DNA of 64,000 nt, taken from assembly GCA_963693285.1 (NCBI GenBank), contig OY848928.1:4431827-4495826 (forward strand), given 5' to 3'. The notes beneath the pieces were generated by a model that saw nothing but the letters and a program-made list of their open reading frames with translations, was not told the DNA's origin and made no database searches. The translations under genes were made by a program, and so were the position numbers. Source of the DNA: Xestospongia muta. Lineage: Eukaryota; Porifera; Demospongiae; Haplosclerida; Petrosiidae. Below, one piece after another: positions 47,051 through 64,000 of the stretch (its first letter is position 1; each line of letters begins with the position of its first letter).

Positions 47051-49891
47051 TCAAGCAACCTCAGCAAATTTATTTACATATGATTTTCTTGCAGCGTGAT
47101 TGTCAGCAGGCCGATTAATTGGAGTCCATACAGGGTCTCCCTTGAACAACCTCATTGCTTTAATATAGTTCTGAAAGAATAACACGACAATATATTAAAA
47201 TTATAATTAATAAGATTAGTTGTTAACAAACAAAACTGAAATTAATACAATGACAACATACCTAAACCACTACATTTACTATACCAACTCAACTATGGAG
47301 TAATTTTAAGCTTTAATTTTAACACATTTATGGTCCATTACTAACATTAACAATCACATTTTTGACTAATGACATGATTAAAAACATGAATTACCAGGGA
47401 AACCTACCTTAGTATCCAGTGTAAAACGATGATAGATACCAGCTGGCAACACAATGAGGTCGCCAGGTAAGACTTCAATCCTCACCCATTTGTCCTGTTG
47501 ATCACGAACATCAAAGTAACCACTACCCTCAAGAATAAATCGTATTTCTTCATCAGCATGAAGATGCTCCTCAAAGAACGATTTAATCTTAAAAGAAAAG
47601 AAGAGCTTACTTTTCTTTAAAGCTATACACAATAAATACAATGCGAGTATATAATTAAGTTAATATCAACGGAGCAATTGTTAATGTTAGAAAAAGTAAT
47701 TATATAAGATAGATAATAAAATACTTTAGTTAGTAATTCAAATACAATTATTTATCTGTTAGCCAAAATCTATTGACAACTATACTTCTCCTTGTTTTCA
47801 CACCTGGTCAACAAATTAGTTGTTGATAAAACATGTAAATCCCACTAAATGCATTGCGAGCCATTTAATTACGAATTAATCATGCATATAATTACAACAA
47901 CGAGAAGTCATGTGTACAGTGATTGATATCTTAGATATTTGATTCATTTTATTATTGTATTATATACTATACTTTAAAATTGTATAATAATATTTACCGT
48001 CAAATTATGTGATGTCTAATTCTTCTAGTTTGTCACAAACACTCACCCAGCCTATACTTTCATCACCATAGCAACGTTTTATATGTATATTATAAACACA
48101 ATGAAGAGAAACCAAACGAAGGAAATTCAAAGACCATCTTGTCAATTCTCTAGCTATCTTCTTCAGTATATAATGCTAGTTCTATCAACATATTGTATAT
48201 TCAAACAATAAAAATGCTAGGACTATAAAGTGTGAGATAGGAGACAAGTGGTTTTCCTCTTCCCAGCTCCTATAATTTATTTTGGTAATAAACTAAGAGT
48301 AAGATTCACAAAGAAAGACAAATAAGCGTTTACAATTGAATTAGATAGTTCATTTACTTAAACATATAATGCCTCAAAATCTCATACACTGACAAATCAT
48401 ATATCTGCATGCACCTCCCCCCTCAGTATCATGGACCTTGTAATAGTGCCTTTTTTAATAATGCAAAATACAGCAATCCAATTGTACAAGTAAAGGAAAC
48501 AAATGCATGCCTATCTTATACTGATTTAGAAATATGCTGCCACTTCAGTCTGCTCACATTGTACCTCTATTATTGTGAGTAATACATATTATTTAATGTG
48601 TGGTCAAGACAATAATTTGAAATGGTAACCTCATATTACCTCTATTATTGCGAGTACTACATATTATTTAATGTGTGGTCAAGACAATAATTTGAAATGG
48701 TAATGTCATATTACCTCTATTATTGTGAGTAATACATATTATTTATTGTGTGGTCAGGACATTGATTTGAAATGGTAACACATTATAACATATTTAAAGG
48801 AAGTCCTTTACAGGCAAGTTCTAGATGTAACTGTAGATATAAAATTACATCATCAATGGGTCTCTATGCTTTAAACCTTAAAACTTTTAAATATAGTAAC
48901 ATAGATTTTCTGTTACTATTTTTAGAACAGAAAATAGCATGATCACATGGAAAAATACATTAGTTTATTTTTGCCTCTATTTTAAGGACATTGAGTAAGT
49001 CAATTTAATAGTTGCTTAATTATAAAATAACGTGAAGACCTGCTGTATATAGACTTAGGTCATAGATTGTTAAGTTTTATTGCCTGGTACACATAACATA
49101 TGACAAGTCCTATAATTGTTTTGGACCATTTGTTAACTATATATATGCATATGTATATGTATGTTTGTATGTCCACTTGCTTTGTTTTATTCTATTGTTG
49201 TATGGAACAAATGAAATTAAACTGTATCCTTAAACAGCTGATACATTATATCGATCAATGGATTTTATTGACGCTAACCATGAACACTACATATATAGAT
49301 AAGCATGACTGATCAACTTTAAAGCTTCTCGCATCTATGATTATAGTATTTTGCAGACATTGCTAAATCATACGATCTATGTAGTTCTAGTCAGTGTTTT
49401 CTAGTATCTTCCAAAACAATTATAGGATGATTTTTACAATTATATATAATCTTGTTAATTCTTACTTTTTGTTCGTAATTAGATAACTTGTCACGAGAGA
49501 TGGTAATCACATCTGTGTACGTATAGCCTCGCTCACTTTTGATTCTCTCCAGAACATCTTCTTGGTTGCAGTTTAAAGGGTCAATCTGAAAGTACATAAT
49601 ATTATAACAAGCCCAATATATTGAACAGATTAAACACACTGGTTTGTTCAGTGCCAATACATAAAGTTTAAGAAACTAAGCATGTTCTAAGTTAATTTCT
49701 GTTCATATTAAGCAACACACACACATATAGAGCCAGCCAACCTTCCAGTAGAGAACACCCAGTTTAGCCAGCTGATTTAGACTGACGTTCACGTCAACAT
49801 CATAGCCTTCAAGACGATGAGGTTCTCTTTGATCAGCATCACTGTTGTCCATGTACCAAGCACGAGGTATCTGGTCTTGAAGAGTCGCCAT
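47051..49891 (-). CDS. ADI1: Acireductone dioxygenase of methionine salvage
   Basis: Metal-dependent cupin that oxidises acireductone to the keto-acid precursor of methionine. Exons 49742-49891, 49466-49585, 47408-47587 and 47051-47170 give 189 aa, the usual length. Landmarks are [61 protein letters not shown] (HxH and Glu metal ligands), [19 protein letters not shown] (fourth ligand His) and [17 protein letters not shown]. All four metal ligands are present. ATG 49891 was preferred because [13 protein letters not shown] matches the family start. The intron 47588-49465 is 1.9 kb and holds a ~75-bp repeat. Confidence 0.96.
48560..48785. repeat. ~75-bp tandem repeat, three units, in ADI1 intron
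   Basis: Units contain ACCTCTATTATTGTGAGTA, then ACATATTATTTAATGTGTGG and CAATAATTTGAAATGGTAA. The second and third copies have single-base changes. Confidence 0.92.
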
Positions 49892-50130
49892 GCACTCAAA
49901 ATGCTTACGCAGATTGCTGTGGATTAAAACTAAGTTGTAATCAGTTATAAAGACGTCAAAATTCACATAATTTAATATAGATTTACAAATAATATTATAA
50001 TTAACACTCCTCTGTATTAGATTAATGGATAAAACCAGTCCTCCCGTTTGTTTAAGGGGAGGGGCTGGCTACCCGAAAGAGTTGTAATTCAGCAAAATAT
50101 GCCTTGATGTAGTCAGTCAGGGAAATTTCA

Positions 50131-50392
50131 CTAGCTTCCATTATCTCTTATTAATCTTTTATCTATTTCTACGTATCTTCTTTTCCTTGGTGGTGGTTGA
50201 GCCACTGTCTCTAGTTGCTGGACAATCACTTCTGTGGATGTTTGTTCTCCCTTGAATGTATCTATAAGCTCATAAATGTTTGGACATGGTTTCATTACAA
50301 CTTTCTTTATCTGATTATGCCATCTTTCTAGCCTATTGTTTGTGTGTGGTCCATCATAAGTGAAGTAGTTCCAGAATGAAATTGGAAACTAC
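50131..50392 (-). mobile_element. MULE-type transposase C-terminal fragment
   Basis: The minus strand reads FPISFWNYFTYDGPHTNNRL then ERWHNQIKKVV, IYELIDTFKGEQTSTEVIVQ and QPPPRKRRYVEIDKRLI before a stop at 50131. The W-N...RTNN.xEgwHN signature is typical of the end of MULE-like transposases in animal genomes. Upstream sequence to about 50470 (GWSPPRAEEAEFVEYFFTN) fits the same protein in another frame, so a frameshift is present. No zinc finger, DDE core or terminal inverted repeats were identified. A dead remnant between ADI1 and the LURAP-like gene. Confidence 0.65.
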
Positions 50393-50912
50393 ATATCATC
50401 TTATCCATGTTTGTAAAAAAGTACTCTACAAATTCTGCTTCCTCTGCTCTTGGCGGAGACCATCCCATGCTGCACAAACAAAATGATGTGGCACAAATAC
50501 TGATGCTGTAGTTTTACATAGCATAGCAGATGGGAAGTGACATTTTAAGAGTTGATATTTTGGGAAGTAACTGAGCTGTATCAAGCAGATTTAGAGTGGT
50601 CAGGCCAGGATCTGGGTGTGGCTTAATAAAGTGGGCATGGTCATAGAGTATAGAGTACATGACTGGGATTGGAAACAGATCACATGATCCCATAAAACTG
50701 AATGAACATTTGAAACTGCACCTGGCAGTGTAAACTGGTCAGTATTATATTACTGTATAAAGCCGTTAAGATGACTTTTATTTGTCAAGAGTTAGACTAA
50801 GGTAGAGGTACTCTTTTGGATGTAGTGTGTAGGTACAGCTATATGTAGTACTGTAATAATGAAAATATGTTAATACTAAGGTCAAGGCTCAACTATGCCC
50901 AAATAGTGGTCA

Positions 50913-50945
50913 CTGGTCAGGTCATGGCCTGACTGACCTGACCAG
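50913..50945. repeat. Perfect inverted repeat, 12-bp arms
   Basis: CTGGTCAGGTCA at 50913-50924 pairs with TGACCTGACCAG at 50934-50945 across a 9-bp loop. Confidence 0.85.
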
Positions 50946-51264
50946 CTGCAGTTACTATGGACCTGAAACCACAAAAACTTAATTATTAGATAGTTTCTAC
51001 CTGTTTTCAATCTATAATATGGGCATGGACTATATTTTATTACTGGACCTTACTAGTTTTTTTACCACTCTGGCTCCAATTTCTACTTTGTAAGACAGCT
51101 GAACAAAAATCATTCTTGAATTCACTTTTTGGATGACCCCACCCAAGAAGGAGGCAATGCACTGCATAAATTTCTGTGGGTGGGGACAAGAACCTATAAT
51201 AATGTATAATAATATATAATAATAATTGAGTTGATAAGCATTTGTTAACTCTTATTTCGGTTGC

Positions 51265-51368
51265 TTCTTGGTGTAACATGTATGGTGATGTAACTTGTAC
51301 CACGATGATGACATCACTATGTGTCATTCATGCATGATGATGTTATCAAAGTCATGTTACACCAAGAA
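51265..51368. repeat. 104-bp inverted-repeat element (MITE-like)
   Basis: TTCTTGGTGTAACATG at 51265-51280 and its exact complement CATGTTACACCAAGAA at 51353-51368 bound a 72-bp centre. It lies about 0.9 kb from the transposase remnant. No clear target-site duplication was found. Confidence 0.7.
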
Positions 51369-52227
51369 CCACCTCTTGTTTCTCTCTTTCTTTCTCTATG
51401 TTCTTCACTTGCGAACTAGACTAGATTGGCTCTTTCTAAACTGCTCTCTCTTCTTGTGGAGCTTTCTAAATTTTTCCTTTTATTTTCTTAATTTTTTCCT
51501 GCTAATTTTTAAAATATGATTTTTCAATTGCAATTGATTTTTTATGCTTAATTTGCCAATTTTTTAAAGATTACTTAATTCTTTAACAAATTTAATTGTA
51601 AATTTGTCAAATGTAGTTTTCAAGTTCATTATTGAGGGATTATATATTTGTTAAATTACTTTATTAAATGGAGTGTTCTTTTATATATATATTGAAATTT
51701 AAAGTTCAATTGAACATTCTTTTTAAATAACCATTTAGTCTTAGTTCTAGCTTAAAAGAAATCTGGCTAAAGTCCTGACACAAAAATTCATATATACTTT
51801 AATTCAAATTTAATACAGTTAGGTTTCCAAGATATAGGATCTAGGGTAGAGTATTAATTTCACTTTGAAGTATTGCGTTGTTTATGATTTTATTTGGCTA
51901 AAAATTATTGTATAATAAAATTTATTAGGAAAGGTATACGGAGCTACGCGCTTTCTTTCCCATTACATTTCTATAGAAAATTTCAGAATGTTTCCGTATA
52001 CTTCTGTATACTGCAATGTATTACAATAAAAACATAAAACGGAATATTATGTGATTAATTAATAGGCATACGTAGATTGTCGTAATAATTAATGTGTTTA
52101 TTGCCAGTGATACAATATATTATTATTATCATACATGACAGTTAAAAAAATAGAGATGATTGCATCAAAATACACAATGTGTTATTGTAAATATACAATA
52201 TACTACACCATTAGTCAGTAACTCTTG

Positions 52228-55200
52228 TCACATTTTAAGTTCATCTTTAAACATTGCGAATATCTCGTCAGCAAATCCTGACAATCTCTTATCCAGTCCA
52301 CTGTCAACTTCTTTTAACGTTGTTGTCAAACTGTTTTCATTGCTGTGCTCCTGAGATGGTCCGCCAGTCTCACCAGATGCACTGCTCCCGGTACTCTCAT
52401 TGTCTGCCACAGCTCCACTATCGTTGCTAAGGCGACGGCCATCCTTTTTCTCATTGGTATGCAGTAGTCTAGGACTATTGTGAGAATCTGAGGAGATGTA
52501 TCGTGAGATATTATAAGTGTCCAATATCGGATGTTCCTCTTCTTCAGGTAGAGATTGAGTACTAGGTAGTGATAATGTAAAGTTGATATCCTGTCCACTT
52601 GATATGCCACTACTCTGACTTCTAATAGAGGGACGTCCCACGGATATAGATGGCAAGGGATCGTCCTCATAGTCATCCTCAAGTTCGTCTAGACCCAATT
52701 CATCAGCAAATCCTGCTAAACTGTCTTCAGAATCACTGTGTGTAAGTAAAGTTGTTGTTATCTCTTCTTCTAGTATACGTACTCGAGAGTTTAGAATAGG
52801 TGAATTCTCCTCAATAGGATGAATACTTCCTTGACTGGACTTGGAGTATATGTCTCTTATGGAAGAAACAGATGATGTTCTAGCTCGTGATCCATCGTAA
52901 TAGATGGATTTCAATTCAGCCATGTCTGTCTCGAGTTTGTGAAACAGGTTAAGTAATTGCTTGTCTGAATCTCGTAGTGATTCCTATAAAGAGAGAGATT
53001 TAAAAGGATAAATAAATCAATATGTGTTACAATGAGTGAATTGACAAAATGGCCAGAGAGACTATCATGAATTACAATTGGTTTTTAAACATACAATATA
53101 GGTTTTTAAAATGGATGAATAAAATAATATATCATTATGGATGAATGAATGGACTGACTGGATGTAATAAAATATTAAAGAATGGATGAATCAACAAATC
53201 AGGCACGAGAAAGAATTTGTAGGAAGACAAAGTCAAATATATATAGTAAGACACGCAGTTAACAATAGATATATAGTATTGTATTGGTTGTTGTGATGAT
53301 AGTGGAACAATATGTCAAATACTACAAGAATTATATCATGAGACAGATGGACAGATTACTAAAACCACAAGGATTATTTACATATATGGAGTCTTATGGA
53401 CACATAGTTTGTCCCAAAGTACACTACATTGATATGGATACTATCCTGTAAAATAACACGAGTTCACTTGAATGAATAGAGTTCACATGGTAATTGACCC
53501 GTATCAATAGTTAGTGCATAGCTGACCATAATAATGTTAACAATGTACATTAGTAACTACTACGAGTTACTCGTCTATTTGTCGCACTAAATTAAACATG
53601 ACCACAGGATATCCATTATGTAGAAGTCTATCTAGTGATCTCAGCATATAATAATTGAAATAGTAACAGCAAGCAAAAGGCACAGATGCTGAGAGTATGT
53701 AGGTAATAGAGATACTTCTCATGAAGGCATGTAACTAGTTACAGTGAGGGCTAATTATATGATAACTCGATGTCTTCAATCTGTTGTTTTCTAATCATTA
53801 TATTTATTATACATCAGAATTGTAATGTTGTTACAAGTTGTACTAATAAGTTGGTACTGTAATTTGATATCAAGACTAGCCACTGGTCTGACGGCATTTA
53901 TTATTTTATGTATGTCTGTTCATCCTCCACTACAGCCATTAGTACTATATAGTAGAGTATGTGTGTGAAGTAATGTAACTTGATATATGGTGAGATTACT
54001 ACCCTGATAACTACTCCTTCACTATAACAACTATATCTTCAAGTCTATTTTAAAATCAACTATGCCATTGTAAAATAAACTACACCATTATAAAATAAAC
54101 TGTGCCATTAAGTTTATTTTAATATTAACTACACCACTAAGGCTAAATATTGTCTTACCACATTTCAATAAAGACAATATAAAAATAACATTTACACCAT
54201 ATAAGATTACTGTCGTAATTCAGTTGAGTAATACATACTAGTCAATACAAATGTACATATTCAAAGGCAATGAAAGTGCTGGTCTAGTATCTTTCAAGGA
54301 AAGAGATATCTCATGACATCCATTGAACTGCTAGACCAATTCAATCAATTATCCATCATTGGTATTATGACTCAATAGTCTATAGAACAAGTCAGTCTAC
54401 TTCAATAAATAATCTATCAACTATCGTATGTAACAGGAGTACAGGTCGTAGATAATCATGTTACCAGTTAGATTACTAATCAATGTCAAGTTCAAGTTAC
54501 TTACTATCATTGTGTCATGTGGTTTATCCTCTACTGTTATGATTTTATTACTCTACACTGAAGTTATTTACCTCAGACTTGGCTCTTCTCCAAAAAAGGA
54601 TATCAACACAAATTAAAAACACATATGTGTGTATTAATATAACTGAACTACAAGAAAAGACTCAACTGAGCAAGACAGAGAACACATCATCAACAATTTC
54701 ATCTAATATTGTAACAAGAAAAATTGTTTTTTAATAAGCTTACAAGATTGCTGACACAAGCCATACCGGTAGTATCCCTCAAACCACAAACTTCTGTACA
54801 CAAGGCTATGATAACTGTCTATACACATGCCATGCAGCCATAAAGTATGACAATATTGATATAATAATGTACCCAACTTTATCTTGATCCAATACACAAG
54901 ACAATTGCAGGAATAGACGACGATATACATGTTAGTGATGAGATCTGTTTTGTATAAGTACACGATTGAGGGCTAAAAGTACATGTATTACAAGCGAGGG
55001 AGGATAATGTCAAGAGTAATGATTACATTTTTTGTTTACGAATAGAGGCAACACGAGACGGATTTTAAGGGTTGTAATGAACTGTAGCTGATAGAATACA
55101 GGTAAGAGTAGATATGTGATGTGAGAAAATGACCTGTCCTTTGATGAGGAGAGTGTGCTCAAAATATAACCAGGTGTTAATATTTGAGAAAAATTAATAT

Positions 55201-55924
55201 GGTGTTTGACAACAGAGGAGATTATTATAGGGAGACTCCAAATCATATCTGAATACCCCACTCAGCTAATGAATAGGTTTACTAAATGGTGATGATTATA
55301 GAAAAAGTTCTATGTACATTATCACAACTTGTAATGGGGCTTTTGATGGTTAAGGGAATGCAATGAACATGTGAATAAAAAAAGCTAATAGCAAAGAGTA
55401 AAGTGCACTCACATTTAAATACATGCGCAAGTGTGTAATGAAATGTACATTGAGATCATTATTTTAGGCCATTGTGGTAATTGACTGACATATCAATGAA
55501 GACATGATGGCCTAAAGATAGTAATTAGAGTAAACTACCTGGGTGGTTTTGACAGTAATCATAATGTGCATTTTTACTACTTGATATCAAAAAATAACAG
55601 GAATTATTAATTTGAGTTGATGACAAACAATTCAATTGAATTATGAGCAAGAAATTCCAGGTGACAATAGACTTGGCAATGACTGTCAGTAACTTCACAC
55701 AGAATTCAATGTTAAACAACTAAATTACAAGTTAGTTTTTGCAGACACGATTACGTACAATGATTCGAGTATGTGACACAATGCTACTATGTAAATTCGT
55801 GGCTTACCATTTGTTTCTGTATCCATGTCATGGCTGCACTAATATTCTTCATTCGTGTCGGTGTCTTATACGAATCTCCATTGAGAAGACCACCAACTGG
55901 GAACTCGGTTTCGATCCTCGACAT
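52228..55924 (-). CDS. LURAP1/FAM89-like leucine-rich adaptor
   Basis: Exons 55808-55924 and 52228-52983 give 290 aa in frame. The first exon encodes MSRIETEFPVGGLLNGDSYK and ends MTWIQKQM. The second opens ESLRDSDKQLLNLFHKLETD, MAELKSIYYDGSRARTSSVS. The motif 'LR-xD-xxLLxxLxxLxxxI-xxxK' plus a serine-rich stretch resembles LURAP1 and FAM89 proteins, adaptors of MRCK and cytoskeletal signalling; this match is from memory and moderate. The rest is acidic and Ser-rich (DELGLDELEDDYEDD, GFADEIFAMFKDEL). FADELGL and GFADEIF are two similar short segments. The 2.8-kb intron is the largest seen here; no exon was found inside it. Confidence 0.66.
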
Positions 55925-56217
55925 GATCAGTCGCTGTGCTGTTGCTCGGTTTTGTGATGTGGGAGAGCGTCCACTTTTTTTATATAATGATTATGATAGC
56001 TAATAGCCTCGATGTCGCGGGAATCCTTTCAACCGCAAGGGGCGGAGTCACAATAATAAAATTTAGTAAAAAATTTTTTAACAACAATAACAACCCTGCT
56101 GTTTTACAATGTAAAAAATAAAGGACATAAATAAAATTTGAATAAAGTGAGACAACAACAAATAAGACACGTTATATATTTAAAAAGAGGAGAGAATTAT
56201 TGACAAAAATTACAGCA

Positions 56218-61974
<5,757 letters not shown>

Positions 61975-62484
61975 AGTCGAGAACCAAGAGAAAAAACAGA
62001 GAAACGCTCTCGAACTCGAGAAAATTAACACTAAAGAGACAGTACTGGAGGGCGTTCTGAAGAGTAGACACGCCCACTAATTACATATAATTGTGTTTGC
62101 ACCAACAAGATTGAGCGGTTATTTTATTCCTCAATGAGCTCATCTAAAAATAGAATGATACTATTTATAGCATATTAAAGAGGCTGTGAATTGATCTATA
62201 GCTGTTCAATGGACCAGATCATCAATTTGTCAATTAACACGACAATATTCAATGTTACGAAAAAAGAAACAATTCTTATAATTATGATATTGACAAATAT
62301 AAATAATAAAACTGAATTAAAATGAGACCAAAAACGAATACAAACAAATATTATGTATTGGATAGCTATGATCAATACCATTATACTCTGTCCGAGGTGA
62401 GTGGGCCAACCAGATATGTAAATAACTTTCCCATCATAGTACCAGCTGACAATCGACAGGTACAACATAAAGATGGTGGTTATT
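61975..62484. other. Interval between RhoGAP start and EXTL stop
   Basis: About 510 bp that must hold the RhoGAP promoter and the EXTL 3' UTR. No separate gene is supported. Confidence 0.55.
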
Positions 62485-63611
62485 CTAAACATACTGGTAA
62501 CATTTCTCCAAATGGCTGGGCAAGCGAGTTTTGAACAAAATAGAATCAAGACGATATTGCGTATAAAGTAATGGCATATAACCAAATACCTAAAATGGAC
62601 ATATGAAATGATAACTGAAAATAAATGGATCAACGTCTGGTCATACTAACGTCACATATTATTACGAAAAAGAGGTTGCACAAAGAGACAATAAATCATT
62701 ACATGTATAGCATCAGAAATGGATGCATAACAAGAAAAAGGACGTATGGAGTAAGATGAATGGATGCATAACTATATAAAAATGGACAAGCGGATAGAAA
62801 TGGATGCATAATGCAAGAAAAATGGATTCATGAATGGATAAATTGATACAGAACCCATGCATGATACAACTTGGCAAAGAGAACAGATAATTAAGCATAT
62901 TCAATTATTGCAATACGTTGCACAAACCTGAGTGAAAAAATTAATACACTTGTGGCGTTCATTGAAATGTGCATCATTTTGAGACAAATTATCGGGACAA
63001 CTAGGACAACGAAACGTCCAACGTGATGTTACCTCAATAAGGAAAATAAAATAGTAAGGTGTGAGAATGAGAAGGCTTCTATTTTAGTGCATTGTCATTT
63101 CCTGTTTACTTTGAGTGGAGGTTTTCTGGTGATGTGTGCTATGAGAAAATTCATGGCAATATCTTCACAATTCATCTCCATATCAACCATATTGCGTACG
63201 GCTTGAGGTTGCCACCAAGTATAAAGATAAAAATAATACTGAAAAGGAAAGATGGATGAATTACGAGAGAGAGAGAGAAAGAGAGGGTTAATACTTTGTG
63301 ACAAAAAGCAGCTCCAGTGAGGACCATAGAGAGTTCACATGTGTAGTTTGAGTTGTATAGCCATGTTTTATGATGGATATCATAAGCATGGAATCTTCCT
63401 GGAAATCCAACAAGCCTGTCTCTAGACTCTCTCCACACTCTAACAAAGAAATGGATGGATACCATACAAAAATGGACAGATACCTGAAAGCAAATTGAAT
63501 CTCATCATGACGTAGGTATACGTCATCATCAATGGAGAGAACAGCCTCTGTCTCAATGCTATCATATGGAATAAATCTATTATTTAGACTGTTTTTCTTA
63601 GACCAAATGAC
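62485..63611 (-). CDS. EXTL3-like GT64 glycosyltransferase, C-terminal part (5' end outside window)
   Basis: Golgi type II enzyme that transfers N-acetylglucosamine in heparan sulfate synthesis. Visible exons: 63484-63611, 63295-63439, 63110-63238, 62928-63032 and 62485-62589. Landmarks are [10 protein letters not shown] (DDD, metal and UDP binding), [68 protein letters not shown] and the ERHKCINFF segment. The end is [20 protein letters not shown]. The C-terminal KCYQYV matches the EXTL3 end better than EXT1/2. The gene continues beyond the window; 63612-64000 is intron with no further exon seen. Confidence 0.92.
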
Positions 63612-64000
63612 CTTGAAAGAAATGAAAAGAAAACTTGACAGACAACAATACGGTTTTTTTACCAGAAGGTATGAACTGTTTTGTATATATCTAATATAAT
63701 ATCTAGTGCTATTATTTAGAGACTTGTAACAACAAAACTGTTGTTATGGTAACAACTTTAAATGATACATCAATATATTACAGGTGTTGTACACATGTAA
63801 AAGCACATGTTATTCTAATGTACAAGTACATGTTTACATGTTATTGTACATGTATGTACAAAGTGACACTGTTTTAACTTACTTATGGCAATTATATAAA
63901 ACAAATATTAACCTAACCTATTGTAGATACGAGTATATGTACATGTATATCCCACACAATGTGTGTGTGTGTAACAAGTAGACTGTCATTGTATGTGGAT

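Larger units (their letters stand above)
50393..52227. other. Intergenic region with probable repeat debris
   Basis: No cellular gene supported. It contains the frame-shifted upstream part of the transposase fragment, a 33-bp hairpin (50913-50945) and a 104-bp inverted repeat (51265-51368). AT-rich sequence follows to 52140. Confidence 0.55.

Noticed and set aside
51040..51327. Minus-strand frame with YAVHCLLLGWGHPKSEF
   Set aside because: Possibly transposon-derived, but no motif could be named, and it overlaps the 51265-51368 inverted repeat.
62196..62633. Hydrophobic minus-strand frame downstream of EXTL
   Set aside because: It overlaps the EXTL last exon (62485-62589) in another frame, and its hydrophobicity comes from AT-rich DNA.

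Overview
The window reads as nuclear DNA from an early-branching animal, most likely a demosponge. The basis is a dense run of intron-rich, AT-rich genes of animal type (Argonaute, MED1, LTV1, PAQR, TXNDC16, cathepsin L, FAF2, CMC1, NDUFV1, acireductone dioxygenase, ARHGAP18/28/40-like, EXTL3-like). Introns are very short, intergenic gaps are tiny, and simple repeats sit inside introns. The species assignment is inference. Exon limits were read by hand from GT/AG sites, reading frame and remembered family sequences.

Layout. 1-2040: 3' half of an Argonaute gene (+). 2720-15045: a tandem array of three copies of a furin-repeat, single-pass membrane receptor (+), interleaved with one complete sigma-like glutathione S-transferase gene (-), several GST 3' fragments and a displaced fragment of the MED1 last exon. 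15582-19295: MED1 (-), head-to-head with LTV1 (+, 19468-22077). 22305-23769: PAQR seven-helix receptor (-). 24040-24377: small unknown gene (+). 24380-27420: gene-poor, with a 158-bp tandem repeat. 27425-34368: TXNDC16-like protein (-), head-to-head with cathepsin L (+, 34518-36528). 36951-39403: FAF2/UBXD8 (-), 45 bp from CMC1 (+, 39449-40634), which is followed by NDUFV1 (+, 40749-43684). 45619-46638: single-exon SPRY protein (-). 47051-49891: acireductone dioxygenase (-). 50131-51368: transposon remnants. 52228-55924: LURAP1/FAM89-like adaptor (-). 56218-61974: RhoGAP (-). 62485-window end: EXTL3-like glycosyltransferase (-, partial).

Most genes are housekeeping and unrelated in pathway. 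The accessory part is the receptor/GST array. The receptor has a cysteine-rich ectodomain, one transmembrane helix and a cytoplasmic tail full of tyrosine and proline docking motifs, but no kinase domain. Copy B is intact but has a shortened tail made by exon fusion. Copy C carries a nonsense codon and a tail that runs into GST sequence. The YVDP phosphotyrosine block occurs only in copy A.

Two patterns run across the genes. ATCC/GGAT-type repeats in introns have a fixed polarity relative to transcription: GGAT-rich just after 5' splice sites, CATCC-rich just before 3' splice sites. Long (CT)n tracts abut many 3' splice sites on the sense strand.
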